A stretch of DNA of 64,000 bases from Yponomeuta sedellus (GCA_934045075.1 OW203725.1:15250269-15314268); one strand, 5' to 3'; positions 32,643-44,744 are shown, counted from the first letter of the stretch. Translations and numbers: made by a program. The notes: generated by a model from the letters alone, not told the origin.

Positions 32643-34320
32643 TAGACTCATTTCACTCATAACTATGTATGAGCATCTCCAATAATTAAGAAATACTATG
32701 GTCAAAAATATTAATTTTATAAAAATAGTTTGTAGATTAACAATGTTTTATCTAAACATATTTAAGTCCTATTTATAAAAACAAGCTGCTTGAAGGAGAT
32801 CTCTCAAGTCTTAGTTTAGTGCCAAAGGGAAATAATCTACCACACATTACTATAGACAGCTTTAGTTAGATATGATCTATTTTTATAGAGTGAATCATTC
32901 AATAAAACTGAAACAATAAGTCAAACCAGAGAAACTGAAAGAGTACCTACCGGGCGTTAAATCTCAGGATATAGAAAATAAAAGAGCTTGAAACGGAGGG
33001 TCACAAGGTCACTAGCCCGTGGTACAGTCGACAGCACATAAACCTCAATAAGAAATTTATTTGTAAATATTTTGAAATTTATAAAAATATTTTTTTTTAT
33101 TTTTTTATCAGGTATCTTTACGGTTTTTTAATTAGCAGTGCCGCCGTTTTATATTAAATGAAGCGTTTATCAATATTTGACTTATCTTAAAATAATGTTA
33201 TTTAAAATGCAACATTATAAGAAAACCTTTTAGGATTTGTAAAAATTAAATGTATTAAGTTTAATTTTTATTAAACTACATTCATATTTGTTTTTTTTTT
33301 GTCTATCTATCAGCCCGCAGAGCCATCTGTTCAAAACAAAAAAAAAGTTATACTTGAATTTTATTTTTCGAATTTTTTAGTATGCCATAGAAGCAATGTC
33401 ACTACAATCTAAGTTGCACGCCGATCCCCCATTCATGCTTCGGTCACCACTGAGGACTCCGGCGAGAGACTTATAAGGACGTTAATATTTGTTTATTGGT
33501 GTAGACTCCATATTATTATTCTAATTTTTTTAAATTCTTGTTTTGAAATAGTTTGTACAACTGAGATCAACAAAAGTTATTTATTTCTTACCCGTAACTT
33601 CCTGCGGCGAGGCAATCCATCGTTCACTTTAAGCGTGTTTAATACAAGACGTTACGAACAGAACTCTACAATTTTCCTTTTAATTCATTGCTTTATGTAG
33701 TCAATTATTGGTTACGAAAGTAGTTGTCAGACAAAATTCACGGACTAACTTCTTATTAACTTAGTTTTGTACCCTCCCTTACTTTGTAAATTCATAAGCA
33801 TCGATAAATACTAAATTACAAAAGAATAGTTATAGAAGTATTGGAATTAATTACCTACCGTATGCTACAAATTGTGTAATATTTTTTGTTAAGTTCAGAG
33901 AGTAATTACTATTTTAATTGTGTAAATATGTTTATACAGTAATAAAAAATAATTGATGGCTTTAACTATAACGCGTCAAATGCTAATAACATTATTTTGT
34001 TAATTTTAAAGACTTCATCACAGGCCAATTAAAATCTATTTCTATTAATTTGGGAGATAAGAGTACTTACCTGGTTAGAGTTACTAACTAAATAATTTAT
34101 AACATTTATTAAAACGAAAAATTAACTTGCTAGTATGCTCAGGCTTATTTAAAGGTGTTTATATACTTTTCAGTTTAACAAAAGCGTATACCACGGTATT
34201 AATAACAGTTGTTAAAACATAACAGTAACTCATTGTTATTATTAGGCACCTACTTGATAGTGAAGGTGTCTGAATACTGAAAATATTTTATAAAATGCGC
34301 TTTTTCTTGGGAAAAAAATC
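32643..34320. other. no gene seen
   Basis: AT-rich, probably intronic. No supported exon or named repeat. Confidence 0.5.
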
Positions 34321-34333
34321 TTAAACATCTTAC

Positions 34334-34760
34334 CTTAATGACAATAATCTCACAAAAAAAACACTGCAAAGCCAGTCAAATAAAGCACTGCGCCGAGTGA
34401 ACTGCTGATCGCCTTTATAAACGTGGCAACCGTAAATTACATAGCGGTATCGAAATTTGCAACGAATATTGTAAATTCTATTCGTTTCTGTCGATATAGT
34501 GGCGTACGCGTGGAGTGCGATATAGCCGGGGAGGTATGGCGGCTGCGGTGGTGGAACGCGGTCGCGAGCCCATCGAGTCACGCGGCTCTGAGCACCTCGC
34601 GATTAGATTAAGGATAAGGGCCGAGATGCGAGATCGTCGATGGCCAACTGGCCTGCTGGTTCGCCGCGTCGCGCCCGCCGCCGCCGGCCTGCGCTGCGGC
34701 GGCGGACGTGACTCGGTGACTCGTCCGTCAGAGGACACCCCATAATACGGCACGTACTCA
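34334..34760 (-). promoter_or_regulatory. GC-rich block with possible non-coding first exon
   Basis: The part from 34500 to 34745 is rich in CpG and GGC/GCC triplets, like the blocks at 1.9 and 52.1 kb. On the minus strand transcription from it would meet the donor ATTAAG|GTAAGA at 34333. The open frame leading to that donor ends in phase 2, which does not fit the phase-0 acceptor at 26214. If joined, this exon would be 5' UTR, with translation starting at an internal ATG of the next exon. That joining is inference. Confidence 0.4.
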
Positions 34761-36104
34761 TGCAGACCTTGTTTTTTTGCGTCACTCTCTACACCCTCTA
34801 TTGTACAGGGAGACAGTAATAGAGTTCGATATGCATTTTATTAACGTGTTGCTATGTATAATAGCGGTGCCCCCTAAAAATTAGGACCACGGGGTCAGTG
34901 AGAATGCTTGAATTTTTTTTCTAGCTGCATTTGTCTATACTACAACGCGACCTGAAGACAGCGATAACGACGACATTTGAGAAATAGAATGTTAATAATT
35001 TATGTTGAAGTGGTTTCTTGGTAAGCTCCACATGTGGTTCATGAATTTGACAATAAAGTCATGTGTGCATTTTTTATCGAAATAGTGCATATGTGACATA
35101 TGAAGTCCATGAACATCGAGCGACTCTACTTATTTCTATTTTAAAGCATAACATGCATAGTTTACCCGAAACCACGGCAACTGTAACGCTCTGCCAAAAC
35201 GTCGGGAAATAAAGTAATTACGTTTAACCTAATAAATAATTGCGATTTGACCCGTTTAATATACATATAACTACATAACATGCATTTCAAAATAAAGATT
35301 TTTTTCTGTGGCTTACAAATGATGTTGAAACTCAGATAATATGTTTTTTGACACTAGAAGAAAATTCGCTTAGAAACTGGCATTTTATCATAGATATATA
35401 TAAACATAGAACATGTATACGCCTGAGGTATTTATCTTTTTATCTTGTTTTGATATTTATCTGTTTACTGGATATTCCTAAAGGTTTAATACTCTTTTCT
35501 GGACTGTCTTTGCTTTTCCGTGTCGGTTTCAGGATGGGGAGTTGCCCTGTATTCCACACGCATTTGTGAAGAGGGAACAATAAAACTTTGTCAATTTTGG
35601 TGATACACCTTCAAATCAGTACGAATTTGCGGCGCTGCGTTAGGCATGATTGAGCAACAACAAAAGGGTACTGCTTTCGATAAAAACCGAGCATGCTTTC
35701 GTAGACGGTCTAGTTCTTTCCCTTCTGTGTCTTTTTCAGGGTGCACCCGGAACTCGTATCATTACATTACGTATCGTTCATAGATGGACGGTCAGCTCAT
35801 CCTCATTCTCGACGTTATTGTGTGAAAAATTGCTTAAGTATTGTAAGTAATATACACGTTTACATAAAATATGACATATTTTTCATTTTTACATTAAATT
35901 TTCAATTTTTTAAAAAAACATTTTTTTTTTCTTGCATCCTATGCAATCTGTGACACAAAGAGGCTGATTATGACATTATTTTTATATATAAAATAAAATG
36001 CGTTCATAATACTATCCTGAAATCCCATTTCTAGCGACTTAGCAAGTTTCAGCTGTTTAAAAGAAAATAACTAAAAATAAAATTAGTTGCAAAGAAGTAG
36101 TTCC
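34761..36104. other. no gene seen
   Basis: Mixed AT-rich DNA. 35228-35255 is a single diverged copy of the AATCGCGATT family. ORFs at 35348-35953 lack support. Confidence 0.45.
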
Positions 36105-36235
36105 AAAACCGGTGTGCAACTAATAAATGTTGCTAAAGCGAAAGAGGTCTGTCAAAGTCGTGGCAATGATGTATCCTGGTCTCTGTCTACCCCTCCAGGA
36201 AACCGGCGTGAATTTATGTAACGTAATGTAAGTTG
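36105..36235 (+). repeat. RTE-like LINE C-terminal fragment
   Basis: GTCGTGGCAATGATG and CTCTGTCTACCCCTCCAGG followed by CGTGAATTTATGTAACG are a decayed copy of the terminus at 47222-47350. Confidence 0.5.
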
Positions 36236-36949
36236 TTCCAAAATTGGCTAGTTTTTGCTGTGCGTAACAACGCTAAAAAGGCTTGTTGAGTTTAGGATAG
36301 CATCATCGACATACCTATAGTTTAGTTTGTTGTAACGTACCTGCGCCCTGAGACCGGTACGGTAAGGGAAATACGCTTTTTGGATGACCATTAAATTGAC
36401 TCGTTTCTAACTCTTAACACATTGTTCAAAGTCATAACTACCAACATTACCTTAATTCGATACTTCTTTCTATAGGCCATCTTAAATAGAGTCTTTGTCA
36501 ATGCATCTGTTCTTGAAAACAATGGATGTTTTTCTCTTTGTCTAGTGTTTGTATGTATTATGTAGAGGCGATGTGGAATTCAGGCCCGCTCGAGCCAAAT
36601 ATGAGCGCATAACGAGGTCTTTACCAAATATGAAATTCCATACATTTTATGGAGCTATAAGTGTCCTTGCGACTTCTAATAAATGAATAAATAAAAACTA
36701 GACTTTCTTGCACTTCCTGTGGTTGATGGGTTGAAAATGCTCACGAGTTTAATTCCGCCGCATTACACATTTTTTTTTGTGTGTTAATAAATAAATATCG
36801 ACCAAGTGCGACTTACTGAGGTTTCCGAGTCACCACATTATATACTTGTCTTAGTTTTTTTGGGCATGAATATTTGCTTTCAGTCAGTTCTGTTTAATTG
36901 ATATAAAATTAGAATATGCATTGTACACCTGATTATATTCTTTTTGTTG
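36236..36949. other. no gene seen; short repeat fragment at 36790-36835
   Basis: CGACCAAGTGCGACTTACTG and CCGAGTCACCACATTA resemble the 3' end of a dispersed moth SINE-like repeat whose other part may be at 43197-43470. No exon seen. Confidence 0.4.
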
Positions 36950-37235
36950 CATTAAGCCGTGCTGAGGACAATTTTTAAAAACCTATTTAGAGGATAAGAA
37001 TTACACCCATGCCGGGCGAAGGACTTGAACCCCCGACCTCCCGCGCTCTCCCAACTGAGCTAATGGGAAAGTGCCGGCATCAGCGAAATTTCGAACCTCT
37101 TCACAATATTCTCTGTATTATTTACAGGCAGCGACATTTGGCTGAAGTAATTTGCATCACTTGCAGCCCTGAGTATCTTCTTTGCAGTTAGGTTATACAT
37201 CGGAATGATATCGCTGTAGGTACCCACAGATTAAT
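36950..37235 (-). repeat. tRNA-Ile-like element, minus copy
   Basis: The tRNA-like part (37004-37071) has B and A boxes on the minus strand. It lost the anticodon arm: GCGCGGGAGGTCG replaces the usual CTGGCACGGATAGCCAG. The left side has the tail TTTTAAAAACCTATTTAGAGG. The body on the right matches the copies at 44216 and 59665, including GCAGCGACATTTGGC and CGGAATGATATCGCTGTA. Confidence 0.7.
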
Positions 37236-37380
37236 TTTTGCCGATTTTGACATTTATTAAAATACCTTATTTACCAGTTTATTCGTATTTGGGAGTACTG
37301 CATAACGGTGTACTACTTGGTACTGACGGAAGACCAGCTGCACTGAAGTGGCCTGCCCCTCCAGCATATGCAGCAGCAGC

Positions 37381-37520
<140 letters not shown>

Positions 37521-37596
37521 ATATTCAAATTCCGCAGGAAAGAGCGTGGCAGAATGTTACATAAGTATTAAGTTAGTGAAATTCTCAATTCAGGCT

Positions 37597-37710
37597 AAGG
37601 TCGGCTGGAAGAGATCTCTGTTAGAGATAAATTCGCACTTGGAACTAAGTTCACAAATTTTTTGTTATGGTTTTTCGAATTTACTGTTTTCAATAAAGAA
37701 TATATATATT
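37597..37710 (+). repeat. LINE 3' tail fragment
   Basis: GGAAGAGATCTCTGTTAGAGA (hairpin ATCTCT/AGAGAT) through TTTCAATAAAGAATATAT belongs to the CR1-like tail family. Confidence 0.55.
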
Positions 37711-39080
37711 CAGAAGCCCACCGTGTATCTCAATATTTGGCAGCTCATCAAATTTACATTTTTATTGGACAGCCGATCGTAACGTGACTGAGTAGAGTAC
37801 CTATATGAAAATTTATGTACTGTCGACTGCACTTTGCAAAAGGAACCAAGCAATAAAAGTTAGTAGCTATATGTATAGATATATATATTAGAAACTGGCC
37901 CTTCGTGCCTGTAATCACAACCGTGTCCTTCAATATTTTGAACTAACAACTCTTTGTCTACCGTAATTATAATTACAAAACGATCTTAACAACGGCATTT
38001 AGGGCGACAAAGGACGAACTTTTTAATCCAGAAAATGTTGCTGTAGTAGTAATCTTTAATTTGCGTGGAAGAAACTTAGGCATTCTGGATTCGATTTGGC
38101 CACTGAGTTAAAATTTTAAATTAAAACCACAAAACCCCGCTAAAATTGATATTTCTTTATTACAATAATAATAACAATAATTGCTGGTGAAAGTTCGCAA
38201 TCGTAGAGGAATAAAAAAAAACTTCCGCCATTTTAAACTTTTTTCTACAATAGCCGCTTATTAGTGTTTTTTTTTCTAGAATAACCGCCAGTGTTTGTAA
38301 GGAAAGATTAAATGACACAACAAAAACTATTTTGTCAAGTGAACCGTCGTAAAAAATGTAATTAAGCTTCCATCTATGAATTAATGTAAGTATATAGTTG
38401 AATTATAGACCGTACCTTGATTTCTTGGCCGTACAATATTTTATAATATTTGGTCCACTTTCATTTCGTCTCAATCGAAAGTTAAGCATAAGTAATAATA
38501 ATTTCACAGGTAATTCAACTTTTTATTACTTTTTAATAAGTTATAAAATTTATGATCGATATCGAGTTTGCCATAAATTTTTGAAACACTTTGTAATTAA
38601 GGTAATTAGACTTACGTCAAAATAAACTATAATCGTCTCGTCAGTGCCCGCAGTTGTGTGTTGACAGGTTCCCATAGCAACCGATTGACTCAGTTAACTG
38701 TTTCATTGAACTAAAATTCATGTTTACCTACTCTAACAGTTTGACAAATATCCTACGCAATGTTTAGAGTATAAAGCACTTATATATATGACGCAATATA
38801 CCTCGAATTGTCATAATAAACTACAAATTGCAGTGTTATGAAACGCGGCCCTGAAAGCTCAGAGGTCATCGAGTGTTAGTTTTTCTAGTGCCGAATACAA
38901 GTAACCAGGTTATAAAGATATTTATAGTGATTTCGCGTCCTCTGTGGACTTCAGCGTGATGTTATGTAGCCAGTATGTTACACGGAAATCTATCAGTTGC
39001 AATCATGGTAAGTTTTATACAATTCCCTTCAGGTTTTTTACGTGTGTTTTTAAATTGGTATAACAGAGTCAGGCAGATAT
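37711..39080. other. no gene; MITE half-copy at 38795-38856
   Basis: 38795-38856 (ACTACAAATTGCAGTGTTAT, then GAAACGCGGCCCT) is the right half of the MITE seen at 2914-3075. The rest is AT-rich without exons. Confidence 0.5.
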
Positions 39081-39145
39081 ATTAAGTTTTGATGTTTTCT
39101 CCGTCTGTTATATTATAACAGACGGAGAAAACATCAAAACTTAAT
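39081..39145. repeat. perfect 32-bp-arm palindrome, 1-bp spacer
   Basis: ATTAAGTTTTGATGTTTTCT and the rest of the left arm (39081-39112) are exactly mirrored at 39114-39145 around one T. No mismatches. Confidence 0.95.
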
Positions 39146-39699
39146 TTTATAGGTTTACTGGCGGCGCTGACAGACTTTGTCCTGCATGCAGCGCCATCTG
39201 CTGGGCTGATTTGTGAATCTAAACCATCCAGGGCAGCACAACAACAAAAAACATTCAAATCTGTTCTGAAGCGTAGGAAGAGTTAAGTGACATATACACG
39301 TATAGTAGAATTATTTAAAGATTATAGAAGATTTAACGAAGAGCAGTTCAACCAAGTTGAACATCGAACTGTCTCTGCTACTGATTAAAAAGCCTAGTAT
39401 CACATGTCTTGGTAGTTATTGTTGGTATATATTAGCCAATAATAAGTAGTCCTAGAACGATTTCGTTCTTTGCCGCCCTAAATTTGCCATTTTACTATAG
39501 GATTATAACTGAATAGGTAATAGGTGGGCTGTATAATTAAAACGGCCGCAGATAACATTTGCCCGCAATATTTTAAACAACATTTTAATCAGAATTATAA
39601 AAACGGCGGTAGCCCAATGAGTGAAAGAATGGACTCGGAAGAGAGAGACCCATAGTTGCGACTGTGGCGGGCTTGTACCAATGACTTTATTTTCTAAGT

Positions 39700-39930
39700 T
39701 ATGTAAGAGTACATTTGTGAAGTTATAGTAGAAATACCGCTCGCTAACGGTGAAGGAAAACATCGTCGTGAAAACCTGAGTGTCTGAGGTGTTCAAATAC
39801 CTCAGCGCTTGAAGTTGTCAATCGGCGCGCCGCGGCGGTGGCCACGCGTGGTAAGTAAGCCCATACTCTCTCTCTCTCTGAGAGAAGGCCTTTGCCCCCC
39901 TGCAATGGGACATTTATAGGCTACATAAAA
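39700..39930. repeat. dispersed moth repeat, best copy
   Basis: ACATTTGTGAAGTTATAGTA, GAAAACCTGAGTGTCTGAGG and CTCTCTCTCTGAGAGAAGGCC mark the most complete copy of the family found also near 0.9, 6.6, 31.0, 47.0 and 58.7 kb. Confidence 0.55.
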
Positions 39931-40650
39931 ATAACAGCTCAACCTTCACATTTTCGTTCTAAAGTCACTCCTAATGTAACTGATCAGAGTGCAGCTGTGT
40001 AATGGTTTACGTGCTCTACATCGCCCTTATAAAAATATGTGCACAATGAAATTAAAATTTAATAAAACTAATGGTGCTAGCCTCCGTTAACGGTTGTAGC
40101 CATATTACGCAGTGAATATTATAGTTCTAAAAAAGCTGCCAAAACATACAATACAGGATGAATTTTTCATTTTAGGTTTACAGCTGAAATTTAATTTACA
40201 TTTACACTGCAAGTAAGTATAAATTACAATACAAGTAATTCACATTTTAAAAGAAAAATATGAATGAAATGCAGTATGAAACTAAAATAAGCATTTAAAA
40301 GCGACAACAATATATTATGTAAACTTACTAATAATGTTTTTGCTGGATTAAGGTATGTTTACGTAAGTTTGTAGTCACGCAAGCCTTTACGATAAAAATA
40401 TTATCTGACAGGGAGTAAAATGTCAGTTGTTGAGAAATATCGATCGCTATGGACAGATATTCCTGTTTATGGCGTATTGTAGCTGTCAACATATCCATGC
40501 AAGCCGAGCGTGGTTAATACCGCCATCGCCATTGTTTAAAACCAAAATAGGTTTCCAGATAGGTTTCCTGCAGTATCGTCTCGTGCAGCGAGGGCAGCAC
40601 TGCATTGTGGATAGTGAATCTAGCTTAATTTAATCAATCTTTAAACTTGT
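39931..40650. other. no gene seen
   Basis: AT-rich DNA with no splice-supported ORF. Confidence 0.45.
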
Positions 40651-40651
40651 T

Positions 40652-40655
<4 letters not shown>

Positions 40656-40702
<47 letters not shown>

Positions 40703-41838
40703 TTATTTTTATTTATTTATTTATTTTCATAACATACACTGTCATAACAGGCAAACCCCAAAACGATCAGCATTAGTCTTATTGTAAATTAGTAAGTATG
40801 TCACAATTAAAAAGCTAACAGTAAATACTTTGTCATTAAAAATAGTCAATTATAAAATGTCAATACAATTATAAAAAAAAAAAAAAACATTTCAGGTAAA
40901 CAATATTAAGATAAAATTAAATTAATTTCAAAATAAATAATAACATTAAATAAATAAATCATTCAAAAAATATAAATTTACATTAATAAGCGTTACACAT
41001 AACAAATTATAATAGTTAAATTTTTAACTGTTGAAACCCTATCTACCCAACAGCTCTGTCATAATCGTAGTGAATTGCGTGAGCGAGCACTTGAATACGT
41101 CTCTGTTAGACTCGCAGTCGAAAATATTGAGCATGCGGATAGCCCGTGTAACCGGGGCTTCTCTCAACATTTCTGTTTTAGCACTCGGCTCGTAAAACAG
41201 TTTGTGTCTCCTGCCTCTCCGATAATTATCCGGCACAAACAATCCCACCAGCGCCAACACTTCAGGATTATCTTGCCAGCCTCTTAGCAGTTTGAAGAAG
41301 TATGTCACAAGAGCCACGTTCCTTCTAACCTCGAGTTGATTGTACCCAACCATACCAATAACGAATAGTGTGGGGTACATAAGAGGATAAAATGGATAAA
41401 CTCCATATTGCTTAAAATATAAAAATCTTATGAATTTATTCTGAATTTTTTCCAGCATGTCATTGTATTTTGCTACGTGTGGGCTCCAAATGATACCACC
41501 CGACTCCAGTTTACTCCTAACCAAAGCATTATATAGAGCTTTAATGGCGTCATAATTCTCGAATCCCCGAGCTTGTCGCATAATAAACCCTAATTTCTTG
41601 AATGCACTTTTGCATATAGATACTATATGGTCAGTAAAGGACAAATCGGTGTTCATGAGCACTCCTAGATCTCGTACCTTACTAACCCGAGTGATCACCT
41701 CGCCGTCCACCTCATACTGGTGCTCACGGGGAGCTCGGGCTCGACTATACGTCATCATGGCGCATTTCGCTACATTGAAGTACAGTTTGTTTTTCTGACT
41801 CCACTCGACGACCCGGTCTATGTCCCTCTGTAGTGTAT
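40656..41838 (-). pseudogene. 5'-truncated jockey/CR1-like LINE
   Basis: The minus strand encodes about 260 residues of a non-LTR reverse transcriptase C-terminal region, from [19 protein letters not shown] (41836) to a stop at 41039. It includes KVRDLGVLMNTDLSFTDHI, the usual segment after the YxDD core, and LYNALVRSKLESGGIIWSP. The frame is uninterrupted, so the insertion is young. The N-terminal 70 codons of the longer ORF are only Tyr-Ile repeat artefact. The 3' UTR ends in a (TAAA)n-type tail with (TA)n at 40656-40725. The 5' end stops at an inverted duplication (41791-41996). Confidence 0.8.
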
Positions 41839-41996
41839 AGTATATATATCTATATATATATATATATATATATCTATATATATATATATATATATCTATA
41901 TATATATATATATATATATCTATATATATATATAGACTACTATACACTACAGAGGGACATAGACCGGGTCGTCGAGTGGAGTCAGAAAAACAAACT
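41791..41996. repeat. inverted duplication around (TA)n at LINE 5' end
   Basis: TTTTTCTGACTCCACTCGAC and the bases up to GTAGTGTATAGTA (about 56 bp) recur as an exact reverse complement at about 41936-41996. Between them is (TA)n broken by regularly spaced C residues (TATC at about 28-base intervals). Confidence 0.9.
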
Positions 41997-42018
41997 ATAT
42001 ATATATATATATTTAATC

Positions 42019-42068
42019 CATATTTTGACATGTGTAGAATTACACGTTTCTACACATGTCAAAATATG
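42019..42068. repeat. perfect palindrome, 21-bp arms
   Basis: CATATTTTGACATGTGTAGA (plus A) at 42019-42039 is mirrored at 42048-42068 around 8 bases. Confidence 0.92.
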
Positions 42069-42343
42069 CCTACTTAAAAAAATGCACCATAGATTACTAC
42101 TCCACGTCACCGCCGCTTGTTCTCCTGGCTTATGTGAATGTGTGCGTGAACAACTAGCATTAGCTCTCACTCCCTCTCAATGTGTATTCTTCAAAACTCG
42201 CATGAGAGTGCAATTTTCCGTATTATGAAGTAAGAAGAAAATGTTAAATCACTCTGAAACTCTTGCCTTTCGTCAACATGTTCTCCAAACAGTTGCACAC
42301 TTGCATTTTGTTCCACCTTTTAATTTTTAATCGTTTCATCTCA

Positions 42344-42762
42344 AAATTACATTGGACATTTTGATGGCCATTTCTTGCCCAACATTTTTCCTAGTTGGTT
42401 TTTCATAGCCTTCTGCAGGAGGTCAATGGAAATCACTATGATAAATAGAGCGATAGTAATTGTCAGCAGTAGCCAATCACAACATCGTCATGTGATCAAG
42501 ACGACATGTTCAAGTGGTTTGATACTCTTTATCTCTTACCCTTAGACACTAAATTACATTAGACCTTTTGGTGACGTTTTTTACCGAACATTTTTCAAGT
42601 TGTATTCCACAGTTTTCACATAATTCAGAATGACTTTGAAAATCAGTTAGATAAATAGAGCGATAGTAATATTATCAGTAGCAGCCCGATCACAACATCG
42701 TCATGAGATCAAGACGACATATTCAAGTAGTTCGATAGGTATTCTTTATCTTTTACCCTTGT
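42344..42762 (+). repeat. 207-bp tandem duplication, two copies
   Basis: AAATTACATT starts at 42344 and 42551. Shared strings such as GATAAATAGAGCGATAGTAAT and CACAACATCGTCATG recur 207-210 bases apart. The copies have diverged noticeably, with a small indel. No coding frame is shared. Confidence 0.8.
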
Positions 42763-43196
42763 TATGTTTGAATTGGTGTTGATGTTTAGATGAGAATCTG
42801 AGTTTGATTTCTTTATCAACCTTAGTATATTTTCTTCGAAATACTTTCAGTTCCAGCGAGCTCTTCAGAGTCATAAATAATAAAAGGTGAGTATGAATTT
42901 GAAATATATTTTTTAAAGTGTCCTATAACAGGAAAAGTAATGAAATGAGACGACATAATTTAGGTGCTCACATAGGTACCTAGAAATAATTACTTACCAG
43001 TAACGGTATCTTGGTATCTCGGTTTGTGGCTGAATTATGTAGTCTGCTATCATACCCAGGTAAAACGAAACAGAAATTATGCTGAGCGTCTTACCTTTCA
43101 ATCACACATATATTTTAGATGTACATGTACCTACTTACATCAACTTATAGATGTTTTTGAACTGCAACTTGAGTGATGAACTAAGTTGATTGTTAG
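42763..43196. other. no gene seen
   Basis: AT-rich non-coding sequence. Confidence 0.45.
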
Positions 43197-43470
43197 GGTT
43201 CTGTACCCAAAGGGAACGGGAAGTTCCTGTCGGAAAAAACGGGACCCTATTACTAAAACTCCACTGCCTGTCTGCCTTTCATCAGATTATATCTCATGAA
43301 CCGTTATAGCTAAGCAGTTGAAATTTTCACAAATGATGTGTTTCCGTTACCGCTTAAAACAGACTATATTCTAAAAAAAGTTAAAATAAATATTTTAGTA
43401 AATAATTAAGTGGGATTTCCATACACAAAGTTTTTTGGAACGTTTTTGCTCGATAGTAATAACGGCATCA
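43197..43470 (+). repeat. dispersed moth SINE-like repeat, 5' part
   Basis: GGGTTCTGTACCCAAAGGGAA, CGGGACCCTATTACTAAAAC and ATCTCATGAACCGTTATAGC are typical of a widespread lepidopteran repeat. Only its 5' portion is recognisable here. Confidence 0.5.
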
Positions 43471-44061
43471 GGTCGACCGACGCCTCAAATATTCACAGAA
43501 TATTTAGTTATATATTCACTTTAACAATAAATTATTATTTAAAATACAATATATAGTCCAAAGTTTGGAAGCACCCATAACTTTACTATATATTGTAGTT
43601 TTACAAGGATGTGATATTTTTTCGCTGTTTTCGCTCGAATAGTTGATGAATAATATTTCAACAGAAATAGTTGAATTGTCTACCGTTGTTATTAGAAAGA
43701 ATATTTATTAGTCTTATAAATTAATACTGGTAAGGAACCCCTCGTGTGCGTGTTCAGCACTTTGTATGAGCGTGGATTGGAAATACGCCGCGCATTTTCC
43801 GCGCCCTCGCCCCACGTCATTTCTGTGTGGCCAAAGCCTAAATGTAACAAATCCCCACATAACCGAAAATGGTAGTTCAACTCATTAAAACGAATAACTG
43901 CAAGAAAACACGAAATATAAAACAATTATCAGCTGTTCAGTAGAGTTTACTACCGAAGGTAAGTGGAAATTTTTGTATGGAAGAGTATACTTACTAAAGT
44001 TATTATGATGATATTTTTTGCAATTTTGAAGTTGTCAACATCAACAACAACAATTATTTTG
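43471..44061. other. no gene seen
   Basis: AT-rich. A 77-codon minus ORF at 43692-43925 has no domain. Confidence 0.45.
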
Positions 44062-44100
44062 AAGAGTAGACTACTCACTTTTAGGGAGTAGTCTACTCTT
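44062..44100. repeat. perfect palindrome, 15-bp arms
   Basis: AAGAGTAGACTACTC and GAGTAGTCTACTCTT flank 9 bases. Confidence 0.9.
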
Positions 44101-44215
44101 AGTAGTCTAGTGCATTACAAGGATTCTAGTTTAAAGACAATTTATAATAATAGTACAAAATTCCACACAACACAATCACATGTCCTGTTACTTAACTGGC
44201 ATACCCTTATTTTAT

Positions 44216-44585
44216 AAAAACCTATTTAGAGGCTAAAAATTCCTCCCATGCCAGGATTCGAACCCGCGACCTCTGGCTATCCGTGCCAGCGCTCTATCCA
44301 ACTGAGCTAATGGGGTCCCACCGGCATCAGTGAAATTTCGAACCTCTTTACATCTCTGTATTACGTACAGGGAGCGACATCTGGCTGAAGTAAATTGCAT
44401 CACTTGCAGCCCCGACTACCTACTTTGCAGTTAGGTTTTTACATCGGAATGATATCGCTGTACCCACATGATTATACTATTTTTAATTTTAATGCACTAA
44501 CCCGTGCTAAGGACAATTTTTTAAAAACCTATTTAAAAAATGGTCCTTAGCACGGGTTAGTGCTTTAAAAATAAAAATAGTATAC
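44216..44585 (-). repeat. tRNA-Ile-like element, longest copy, with inverted tail
   Basis: In minus sense, the tail module (GTCCTTAGCACGGGTTAGTG) occurs directly upstream of the body. The body includes GGGTACAGCGATATCATTCC. The tRNA-like module (44245-44325) follows near the 3' end, and CTCTAAATAGGTTTTTA ends the copy. A second, opposite tail copy at 44532-44584 makes a 50-bp inverted repeat with 44466-44518. The tRNA module keeps GGATAGCCAGAGGTCGCGG. Confidence 0.75.
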
Positions 44586-44744
44586 CCTTATTTGTTTTGT
44601 ATGCGTATATTTCTTTAATTAAGTTTTCTTTCCTTCACTCTTTTCATCCTGTGATTGATTAGTAGAAAATTCCGATGGCATTAAGTCCACCGCTTTGTAC
44701 CTTTTTTTAGTGCAATGAAAGTATTAATAAATGAGTAAATAATA

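Noticed and set aside
34478..34753. Overlapping ORFs on both strands in the 34.6-kb GC block
   Set aside because: Compositional; several mutually exclusive frames are open and none shows a domain.
42344..42762. LTR pair of a small retroelement
   Set aside because: The copies are directly adjacent with no internal region, primer site or TG/CA ends.
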